A stretch of 64,000 bases of DNA from Psychrobacter sp. DAB_AL43B (GTDB lineage: Bacteria; Pseudomonadota; Gammaproteobacteria; Pseudomonadales; Moraxellaceae). Below the pieces are notes generated by a model that did no database searches, was not told the origin of the DNA, and saw only the letters and a program-made list of their open reading frames with translations. This document shows positions 17,743-24,771 of the stretch, in pieces. The stretch spans positions 3,245,149-3,309,148 of the forward strand of contig NZ_LT799838.1 of the NCBI RefSeq assembly GCF_900168255.1. The letters run 5' to 3'. Made by a program: the position numbers and the translations under genes. Position 1 is the stretch's first letter; every line of letters starts with the position of its first letter.

Positions 17743-18741
17743 ATGATTATTAAAGAAGATTCGTTGGATGATCTATTGAACTCAACTTTCTCTCAAATCG
17801 TAAATTGCGGAGATGAGGTAGAGTCTTCAAAAGGGGGAAACAATGAAATTAGAAATGTTCAACTTATTTTAACTAACCCCAGAGCAAGACTAAGTATCTC
17901 AGAATCTAGAAGCAAACTGATCAGCTGTATAGGCGAGTTTTTTTGGTACGTGAACGGAAGTGATAGTATTGAGTTCATAGAGTATTACATATCAAACTAC
18001 CGAGATTTTATCGACTATAAACAAGGTGAAAACGCCCCTGTTTTGGGTGCGTATGGTTCTAGAATGTTTGGTATAAAGAATCAATTTAAAGCGATTAAAG
18101 ATCTTCTCAAACGAAAGCCTGAAACACGAAGAGCGGTAATATCGATATATGATAAAGAAGATCTTTTTAGGGACGACTCTAGAGACATTCCTTGTACCTG
18201 TTCACTACAGTTCTTCGTCAGAGATAATGCTCTCCACTTGACTACAATAATGAGATCTAATGATGCTACTAAGGGTCTAATACATGACTTATTTAGTTTT
18301 ACCCTTATCCAAGAACTCATGTGGGCAGAGTTAGCGAAAGATAATGAAGCGTTAGAACTAGGCATCTATACACACTTCGTTGGAAGTCTACATATCTATC
18401 ATGAGGATAAAACTACAGTTGATAATTTTTTATATATTGAAGGATGGCAAAACAAAGCTGAGATGGAACCCATAAACCCTTCTTATTTAGAGAATGATTT
18501 TAATATCATTAAAGAATTAGAAGAAAAGCTGAGAACACAGTCTTTACAGGACGACTTTGATATCCACAGCATTAAAGATATATTTTGGCAAGAGATAGCT
18601 ATAATTCTATTGTCTTATTCATACGCTAAGCAAGGTAGACAAAGCGAATTAAAAGAGCTTAGAGATTTATGTAGAAGTGACCCTATACTCTATTTTCTAG
18701 ATAAAAAAATTAATGAAATTAACAGAAAAAACTTTAAGTAG
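17743..18741 (+). CDS. Thymidylate-synthase-fold (d)CMP hydroxymethylase candidate
   Basis: 332 residues of the thymidylate synthase fold. Visible parts are the GEFFWYVNG helix, GAYGSRMF, the phosphate-binding RR in KPETRRAVIS, the nucleophile Cys151 in IPCTCSLQF, RSND (171-174), and LHIY near the ribose site. The residue equal to Asn177 of E. coli ThyA, which picks uracil, is Asp182 here (GLIHDLFSF). Asn-to-Asp at this place is the known mark of T4-type dCMP hydroxymethylases and of CMP hydroxymethylases. So the likely reaction is 5-hydroxymethylation of (d)CMP rather than dTMP synthesis. An extra 70 residues lie at the C-terminus. Middle gene of the operon. Confidence 0.75.
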   Translation: MIIKEDSLDDLLNSTFSQIVNCGDEVESSKGGNNEIRNVQLILTNPRARLSISESRSKLISCIGEFFWYVNGSDSIEFIEYYISNYRDFIDYKQGENAPVLGAYGSRMFGIKNQFKAIKDLLKRKPETRRAVISIYDKEDLFRDDSRDIPCTCSLQFFVRDNALHLTTIMRSNDATKGLIHDLFSFTLIQELMWAELAKDNEALELGIYTHFVGSLHIYHEDKTTVDNFLYIEGWQNKAEMEPINPSYLENDFNIIKELEEKLRTQSLQDDFDIHSIKDIFWQEIAIILLSYSYAKQGRQSELKELRDLCRSDPILYFLDKKINEINRKNFK

Positions 18742-18748
18742 GGCGTTT

Positions 18749-19633
18749 ATGAAATATCAAGAAAGAATCGATTATTCAGTCATATTAGCTAATGACATTA
18801 CCGAATACCTTACAAACGAAGGGCTTTCTTGCGGGCTTTCTAGAATTTCATATGAGGTTTTAGCTATGCAAATTATCGAAAGCATGAAGCGGGTTAAATA
18901 CTTCAATGCTGTTTCAAACAGAGATATTGATACCCGAAGGTTAGACCCTCAAGACACCATTTTTGACCCAGTAAGAGCAATTTTATACCTAAAAGACAGA
19001 AATTATGATGAAGCATGTTGGTTGACTTTTTTGTTAGTCTATACAGCAGAGAATTACCAATCAAATTGGAATTTCTTGAGGCAACTATACTCAGGTGTAG
19101 ATGAAAAATTGACGTGGGAAGTTGCTAGTAATAATACTCAAATACTTCCTAGGTTAGCAGATAATCTTATCAACTCACAAAACAAACCAAAATTTGGTAA
19201 TCATGCGAAGTTTAAGACTTTAAGAGATATACCTAGAGTGCTTGAAGATTACATAAACTTTGTTAAAGTTAATGGTGGTCATTATAACCTGTTCATAAAT
19301 AACAGTTTAGAAGATCCTAAAGAACATTTTAGAATGCTTTTCCCAGTAATTCGACGCAATATACATAGCTTTGGGCGATTATCGACATTTGACTATTTGT
19401 CTATGCTATCTAAGACTGGTTTGGTTAACGTTGAAGCTGATAACTGCCATATCGTTGGGTCAACTGGTCCTAAAGACGGGGCTAAACTTATCTTTGGTAG
19501 TTTCTCAGATAAGCAATTAGATAGCTACGCTATGGGTCTAGCAGATCACCTCGAAATTGGCTATCAAGAGATGGAAGACGCATTATGCAACTGGCAAAAA
19601 TCACCTAATGTATTTTATACTTATAAAGGGTAG
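18749..19633 (+). CDS. aGPT-Pplase3-like protein
   Basis: 294 residues, all-helical. It fits the family called alpha-glutamyl/putrescinyl thymine pyrophosphorylase clade 3, predicted to be DNA-glycosylase-like enzymes of base hypermodification. Marks are DPQDTIFDPVRAILYL, the EACWLTFLLVYTAEN helix, FGNHAKFKTL, FGRLSTFDYLSMLSKTGL, VGSTGPKDGAKLIFG and the C-terminal ALCNWQKSP ending YKG. ATG 18749 is chosen over an earlier in-frame start because AGGG lies 5 bp upstream, overlapping the preceding stop codon. The assignment rests on remembered family pattern; the biochemical role of clade 3 is not proven. Confidence 0.62.
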   Translation: MKYQERIDYSVILANDITEYLTNEGLSCGLSRISYEVLAMQIIESMKRVKYFNAVSNRDIDTRRLDPQDTIFDPVRAILYLKDRNYDEACWLTFLLVYTAENYQSNWNFLRQLYSGVDEKLTWEVASNNTQILPRLADNLINSQNKPKFGNHAKFKTLRDIPRVLEDYINFVKVNGGHYNLFINNSLEDPKEHFRMLFPVIRRNIHSFGRLSTFDYLSMLSKTGLVNVEADNCHIVGSTGPKDGAKLIFGSFSDKQLDSYAMGLADHLEIGYQEMEDALCNWQKSPNVFYTYKG

Positions 19634-19654
19634 TCAATTTAAACCCTACCCTTT
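19625..19654. terminator. Hairpin at operon end
   Basis: Perfect 9-bp arms AAAGGGTAG/CTACCCTTT around a 12-nt loop. The left arm includes the stop codon of the preceding gene. There is no strong T-tract, so termination is only probable. It could serve both convergent units. Confidence 0.45.
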
Positions 19655-19685
19655 ATCACCTGTTATTTACATAATATGCCAAGGT

Positions 19686-20810
19686 TTAGCTAAGTACCTC
19701 TGGTATAGAGGAGTTATCGAATATAGGCCTATGTCTATCATTAAAATACCTGTAATCTATTTTTTGAGAAGATTTCAATACTCCTATAAGTAGGCTTGGT
19801 GACAGATCAACTTCGTTAGCGACCCTACACAAATTTGCAAAGCTAGAACGTTTGTCTCTACGTACTAATTTAAAATCAACTTTTTGTTCAATCTCTTTTA
19901 AGGTGAAAGGGTAGATTAACTGTGAAACCATAAATTCATCAGCTTCCTTTTCGCACTCATCATGCTGTTCATTATCTTTAGGTTCACCAAAATCGTAATG
20001 TGTCATTTCATCTTGGTGTAAAATTAGATGTGCAGCCTCATGAAAAAAAGTCTGCCAAAAAAGGTGGTCTTGATTGTATTTGTTAGTAATAACAATCATT
20101 CCTTTGCCCTCTATGAACTTTGATACGCCCCTTATAGGGCATTTATCCAAAGTGCTTAAGAACACTACGGCTACACCGCATTCAATACAAATTTCTAGTA
20201 AATCTTTCTTAAAATTCCTTAACCCTCTTTTTCTAGATAAGGTTTTAATTTCTTGTAATTTTTCTATAAAAAGAGACTTATTGAAATCGTTTAGGATATG
20301 TTGCTTCTTAAACTCTAACTCTGCCATACGCATAAATGCTGCAATGTTCAATGTTGAAAATTCATAGCTTCCAATTCTTTTATACCTTGATCCTAAGAAA
20401 TTCTTGTATATACTTTCTTCGTTTAATGGACTCAAGTCTGAAATACCAAAAAAACTTTTTAAGTTCAATTGATCAAGGTATTTATAATCTGAACTTGGTA
20501 ACCACGATCTTTTTTTCATCTCTTGAACAAGTGTATAGTAATCTTCAAAATTGCTATCGATATTGCTCTCTTGAAATCTTCTAATACTCTTCTCATAGTT
20601 GTTTTGTATATTTAACCAAAAATCTTCACTCCCACCTATAAGTCGAGCTAGGTAAGTAGCTGTATCGGAATCGATATCTATCTGTTGATTGTTTAGCTTC
20701 TTAAGAAAACTGCCACTCAGACAAGATGGGTCAACATTACTTCCTTCCAGAAATTTTAGTATGGTTTGAGAAGGGTGGTAAACCCAATTAGGCTGAAAAT
20801 CGTGTATCAT
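19686..20810 (-). CDS. HigA-type antitoxin fused to ImmA/IrrE peptidase
   Basis: 374 residues. The N-terminal 70 residues resemble the HigA XRE helix-turn-helix (HPSQTILKFLEGS, LNNQQIDIDSDTATYLARLIGGSEDFWLNIQNNY). The C-terminal half is an ImmA/IrrE zinc metallopeptidase with FFHEAAHLILH (about 256-266) and a downstream ECEKEADEF third-ligand helix. Such fusions pair with RelE/HigB-type toxins; the peptidase part may cleave a repressor. AGGAG precedes the start, and the first 23 bp overlap the toxin gene, which is upstream in the same leftward operon. Confidence 0.82.
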   Translation of the reverse strand: MIHDFQPNWVYHPSQTILKFLEGSNVDPSCLSGSFLKKLNNQQIDIDSDTATYLARLIGGSEDFWLNIQNNYEKSIRRFQESNIDSNFEDYYTLVQEMKKRSWLPSSDYKYLDQLNLKSFFGISDLSPLNEESIYKNFLGSRYKRIGSYEFSTLNIAAFMRMAELEFKKQHILNDFNKSLFIEKLQEIKTLSRKRGLRNFKKDLLEICIECGVAVVFLSTLDKCPIRGVSKFIEGKGMIVITNKYNQDHLFWQTFFHEAAHLILHQDEMTHYDFGEPKDNEQHDECEKEADEFMVSQLIYPFTLKEIEQKVDFKLVRRDKRSSFANLCRVANEVDLSPSLLIGVLKSSQKIDYRYFNDRHRPIFDNSSIPEVLS

Positions 20811-21123
20811 TGCTATTTTCTCCTATGTATTCGAGCTTTAGCCTACTAACTGTTTTCCAGTCGTAACTTGCACTTTTACCCAAGTGTGACTTATTGGCTA
20901 TAGAAAATTGAGCTACAATATCACTAGTCAAATTGACTTGCAAAGTATCTTTTTCAAAATAGAAGTCATTTTGAGCGGGTATATCTTGTAGAGTGTCCCC
21001 TGCTGCTAAGGTCGTCAAGATAAACTTTAGCTTTTCTCTAGCTTCTTCTGTAAGCTGATAGAAACTAAGAAAGTCGTCTATTGAGCTATCTCTTAGTTCT
21101 CTTGATTGATATGAAATGATCAT
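20788..21123 (-). CDS. HigB-like RelE-superfamily toxin
   Basis: 111 residues resembling the HigB/system-killer toxins that pair with XRE antitoxins: an N-terminal ISYQSRELRDSS, a helix with REKLKFILTTLAAGDTLQDIP, and C-terminal strands QVNLTSDIVAQFSIAN and WKTVSRLKLEYIGE. RelE-type toxins cleave mRNA on the ribosome. The RelE match is by pattern and gene partnership. The toxin-first order, overlap with the HigA/ImmA gene and small size support it. GGAAAA precedes the ATG. Only 23 bp separate it from the divergent Nudix gene. Confidence 0.68.
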   Translation of the reverse strand: MIISYQSRELRDSSIDDFLSFYQLTEEAREKLKFILTTLAAGDTLQDIPAQNDFYFEKDTLQVNLTSDIVAQFSIANKSHLGKSASYDWKTVSRLKLEYIGENSNDTRFSA

Positions 21124-21146
21124 CTTTTTTCCAGTAAGAGGCTGTT

Positions 21147-21533
21147 ATGAGTGTGATTAGTGTTGTTGCCGCAGTAATAAAGCACGACGATAAATATCTA
21201 TGCGCACAAAGGAAAAGAAGTAAGTTCGAATATCTATCGTATAAATTTGAATTTCCGGGTGGTAAAGTTGAGTCTAACGAGACTCACGAACAAGCACTCC
21301 ACCGTGAGATATTAGAAGAGCTAGATGCACATATTGAAATAGTATCAATATTAAAAAAAATAGAACATCAGTACCCAGACTTTAAGGTTCATATCACTTT
21401 TTATAGATGCAGCATTTATGAAAAAGAATCTATAAAAAAAGTAGAACATAATAACCTATCGTGGCTTACAAAGCAGGAACTTCATGAGCTAGACTGGGCA
21501 GAAGCAGATATACCTATTATTAGGTTACTCTGA
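21147..21533 (+). CDS. Nudix hydrolase, MutT/NudG-like
   Basis: 128 residues. The Nudix box is complete apart from its last Gly: G39-x5-E45-x7-R53-E54-I-x-E57-E58-L, with Asp in place of the usual Gly after it. The start SVISVVAAVI...CAQRKR and the FEFPGGKVE turn are typical of the MutT/NudG branch, which hydrolyses nucleoside triphosphates such as 8-oxo-dGTP or 5-substituted (d)CTP. AAGAGG precedes the ATG. Next to a predicted pyrimidine-modifying operon, a pool-cleaning role for modified dCTP is tempting but not shown. Confidence 0.83.
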   Translation: MSVISVVAAVIKHDDKYLCAQRKRSKFEYLSYKFEFPGGKVESNETHEQALHREILEELDAHIEIVSILKKIEHQYPDFKVHITFYRCSIYEKESIKKVEHNNLSWLTKQELHELDWAEADIPIIRLL

Positions 21534-21597
21534 ATATAATCGCGTTGTCGATAATAATACTAATTTTTATATTTGAATTGATTAGATTTTAAGTGTG

Positions 21598-23493
21598 TTA
21601 TAAGTTATCTATACCGTTTCTGACCCAATTACTGTTAATCGAGTTAGGATGCTTAAACAAAGCTAACTTCCCATTGTAAAAGTTAGTAAATTCAGAGTTT
21701 AGAGTTCCGTTTAAACTTACAACTTTTGCTATCAATTCAACTAGCTTACCGTCCTTACTGAAAAAATCTTCATCATTGTCAGTTTTATAAGCGATGCCAT
21801 TAAAACCTTTTACTCTTGTTCCATTGCTTTTTGAGTCATTTTTCTTCTTTAACTTTACTTCTCCAAACTCTAAAATATAATACTTATTTTCCGCAATTTG
21901 CAATTCTATTACTAAAACATACTCAGGCCAGTATAAATCATGAGCAGTAGAGTGTAACTTGGCTAACGACATCACATAGAAATCGTCCTGCTCTTGAAGA
22001 CCCTGACCAAAAGTAAACCAGCGTGCGGTTCCATGATTTTGTTTCGAGTACTCTTTAGCATGATTCCAAGTTTTATTAAAGCGAGATTGATCGTCTTCTT
22101 TTACATCAAAAAGTCCCTTGGCTAAACCTGTTGATCCTCTCCCAATTTTCTCTCCTACACCTAGTTCCTCTGGCATCTCTTCTTTTACAAAGCGTGTGCT
22201 ATCATCAATAGGTTTAGAAACTATACCGTTTGTTAGTTTGTTGATTATGACTAGATCACCAATTCTCTCCAATCGTTCGAGTAATATTAAAGTCGTTAGA
22301 TTATTTACAGGGTTGTGAGTAAAATCTAGATCTTCAATATTATCTGGTGGTATGTACTGCCTTACTGTCAAAAAATCTTGACTCTCTATAGATTCATCAG
22401 TGCTAAGTCGTCTTTTTGGTTGAAGAACAAGGTTAATAGGATCAAGTTTAGGTTCACTGATACCGATAATATTTGCGCATAATATTTTATCCCCGATAGG
22501 GATACCCTTAATATGTAAGGTCAAAGGTTGATGCCAAAAATCAATTCGAACGTTTCTTTTTTTATTATCTTTAGCTTCTTGAATATTGTTGTGTATTTTC
22601 TCAACTTTTTTCCATACGTCTAAGTTATATTTTAATTGATGTAGAAATACTGCGTCTCTTTGAGTGAATTTTGGAGGTAATACAACATATTCATCAACTC
22701 CCTCGGCCTTCATTTTTTCTTCGATCTGTTTGTTTCTTGGAATCAGTTTTTTCTCTATAGTATCCAAATTATATCTACTAATAATACGTTTTATATCCAT
22801 GGAATACCCATAATGGGTAATAAATAAAGATAAAGGGTGAACGATAATTTTATGTTCACCATCTTCAATATTTATTAATTGATTTTTATCATAGCCATTT
22901 ATTTTTTCAAAGTATTTTGTACTATCGAATGGCATTTCATTTATTAGTTGGCTTCTTTTGATAGTTTCCTCAGATGTAGGATTTTCTTTAAGGTCTATTT
23001 CTGCTCCAACTCTCATATCAAAATATGCTTTTGAAAAAGAGTGAATATTATAATTATTTTTGACTTCAACTTCATAGGAATTAAGAACAAAGCGCTCTTC
23101 TGACTTACCATTCTTCCAAATACTACCGAAAGGTAATTTATGTATGTGGTTGATATGAATTCTTAACTTTAAATAGCTAGTAGCTTCTTCTCCATTTTCT
23201 TTTTTAATATACTTAGGCTCTGTTAAATTAGCGAATAAAACATCTACATAGGTAACTGTTCCGTTGCTGTTGGAGCTTGAGCTTGCATTAGTAGGTGCAA
23301 TAAAATCCTTGTCATACCAAACGACCACATATTCAAAATTCTTATTAAAATGATTTACCGTATAATTACGGTCAGGTTCAGAATTAGCATCTGTATCATA
23401 ATCAACCTGAGAATGAGGCTTTATGTAGTTGCTAATGTCGAAGGAATTTTTATATTTTTCTCTAGAACTGTCTTTAGTAAAAAAATGGCTCAT
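21598..23493 (-). CDS. TnsE-like transposition protein candidate
   Basis: 631 residues near the right end, transcribed inward. From memory of Tn7 TnsE I see parallel stretches: RIDFWHQPLTLHIKG followed by NIIGISEP (about 312-345) against the TnsE PPMQGWKLHVKG...EIVGLE region. The C-terminal 140 residues (YWPEYVLVIELQIAENKYYILEFGEV, then LALFKHPNSI) are comparable to the TnsE C-domain. Tn7 TnsE directs insertion into replicating conjugal plasmids by binding the sliding clamp. If correct, the gene lies apart from tnsABC, which is unusual. Otherwise it is an unknown cargo protein. GAGAA precedes the ATG. Confidence 0.48.
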   Translation of the reverse strand: MSHFFTKDSSREKYKNSFDISNYIKPHSQVDYDTDANSEPDRNYTVNHFNKNFEYVVVWYDKDFIAPTNASSSSNSNGTVTYVDVLFANLTEPKYIKKENGEEATSYLKLRIHINHIHKLPFGSIWKNGKSEERFVLNSYEVEVKNNYNIHSFSKAYFDMRVGAEIDLKENPTSEETIKRSQLINEMPFDSTKYFEKINGYDKNQLINIEDGEHKIIVHPLSLFITHYGYSMDIKRIISRYNLDTIEKKLIPRNKQIEEKMKAEGVDEYVVLPPKFTQRDAVFLHQLKYNLDVWKKVEKIHNNIQEAKDNKKRNVRIDFWHQPLTLHIKGIPIGDKILCANIIGISEPKLDPINLVLQPKRRLSTDESIESQDFLTVRQYIPPDNIEDLDFTHNPVNNLTTLILLERLERIGDLVIINKLTNGIVSKPIDDSTRFVKEEMPEELGVGEKIGRGSTGLAKGLFDVKEDDQSRFNKTWNHAKEYSKQNHGTARWFTFGQGLQEQDDFYVMSLAKLHSTAHDLYWPEYVLVIELQIAENKYYILEFGEVKLKKKNDSKSNGTRVKGFNGIAYKTDNDEDFFSKDGKLVELIAKVVSLNGTLNSEFTNFYNGKLALFKHPNSINSNWVRNGIDNL

Positions 23494-23520
23494 ATAGTTC
23501 TCATATTTATCAATGATATT

Positions 23521-23568
23521 ATTGTGCCATCAATTTAGATTTTTTGCCATTAATTTGGAACTATTACA
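23521..23568 (-). repeat. Right transposon end: TIR and two TnsB-type sites
   Basis: Read from the right terminus inward: TGTAATAG, then two direct repeats (23541-23560 and 23521-23540 in reverse complement) sharing CC/CTAAATT.ATGGCA with the left-end repeats. Two sites here against three spaced sites on the left makes the ends asymmetric, as in Tn7. Confidence 0.75.
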
Positions 23569-24320
23569 CCTGTAAACAATAACGAATGACCACCAGCTGC
23601 GGCTATCTCTAAGGCACGCCGAGCATGATGTTGTCCTTTAACATCAGCCAAATCCACTTGATAGCCAATATGCTGCTGTGCTGGACTGGGCTGCACCACC
23701 TCTAGACGCTCATCTAAAAGGCTAGCATCTGTCAATGACTGCAAGTGATTACAGACGGCCTTTAAGTTTGCCGCCGCCAATACTATTATTCCATCAACAC
23801 GGCTGGCCTCCGCCCCGTTATCTATCGGTACTATTAGCTGCGGTTTGGATGGCGATAACGGCTGACCTTCATTGAGCTCTGGCTCATCACTCTCTGATAC
23901 TGGCAATATTTTTAACGCTAATAACTCAGCTTTCATTGCCCGTGCGACTGCTAAGCTCCCCGTTACTTGCCGCAGCTCGCCATTGAGCGCCAACTCACCG
24001 ATGAACTCAAATCCTGATAGCACTTCTGGATCCAATTGATCACTGGCTGCCAAAATACCGATGGCAATAGGTAAATCAAGACGAGCCCCGTCTTTAGGCA
24101 GATCTGCGGGTGCTAAATTAATTGTCAAACGTCGATTAGGGAATTGAAAACCAGAATTAAGAATCGCTGAGCGTACTCTATCCTTACTCTCACGTACCGC
24201 CGCTTCAGGTAAACCAACAATGGTCAATGCTGGCAATCCTTGTGACAGATGCACCTCAATAATCACCTTGGGTGCATGGAGTCCGACGACTGAGCGGGTA
24301 TAGACTTGAGCAAATGACAT
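23569..24320 (-). pseudogene. comM: comM 5' fragment, cut off by transposon
   Basis: N-terminal half of ComM/YifB: MSFAQVYTRSVVGLHAPKV, GLPALTIVGLPEAAVRESKDRVRSAI, NLAPADLPKDGARLDLPIAIGIL, then LADVKGQHHARRALEIAAAGGHSLLFTG, ending just at the Walker A Gly. From there the transposon end supplies five foreign residues and a stop. AGGAAGGG precedes the ATG at 24320. No ATPase core remains, so the product should be inactive; loss of ComM lowers natural transformation in other species. Confidence 0.92.
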
Positions 24321-24771
24321 GAGCCCTTCCTAATATAGAGGTTTATCGATAATAGAGTATTATTATTAAGTGTGCAAATGTTGTGTTTTTTATTTTTGAA
24401 TTTATTAAAGACAATCTTATTTCTACCTTATATTTTAGACTTACAAACGCGCTATGTTGCCTATATTTAAAGAAAATATGATTGATTAATTAAGCTAATA
24501 CATTCACTAACATAGATGTTTGGAATTGTTATATGATGGATGAATGCTTTTTGATTCTTCTTATTCATCAAATGTTTACAGTTTTTATTTAAACCTTCTC
24601 ACTTTTACTGCTAGCTAGGACAGTAAAATAATTGGAAAACTTAACAACTAGCAAGTATGAGCAATCAAAAAAGCATGCACAATAAAAGGAATTTATTGAT
24701 CATTTAAAGCTGGGTAGCAATTTTTTGCTATCGCTTTATAACATAGTAATTAACCATGGATGGGTAAGCTT
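24321..24771. other. Gap between comM and the acylase gene
   Basis: About 450 bp, strongly AT-rich, holding the divergent promoters. I see no RNA gene, strong hairpin or open frame worth calling. Confidence 0.5.

Larger units (their letters stand above)
5638..23568. mobile_element. Tn7-like transposon inserted in comM
   Basis: 17,931 bp bounded by 5'-TGTAATA...TATTACA-3' ends, with 20 of 23 terminal bases matching as inverted repeats (5638-5660 and 23546-23568). It carries a tnsA-tnsB-tnsC-tniQ-tniE-like module reading inward from the left end. Cargo follows, with a TnsE-like gene at the right end. It splits comM, the same target used by AbaR-type tniCABDE elements in Acinetobacter. The interior is visibly more AT-rich than the flanking housekeeping genes. 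The 5-bp flanks differ (ACATG left, CCTGT right on the + strand), so there is no simple target duplication. Confidence 0.92.

Noticed and set aside
17743..18741. Ordinary thymidylate synthase ThyA
   Set aside because: Asp182 replaces the base-selecting Asn, the C-terminal part is extended, and the gene sits in transposon cargo with base-modification relatives rather than beside lgt or folA.
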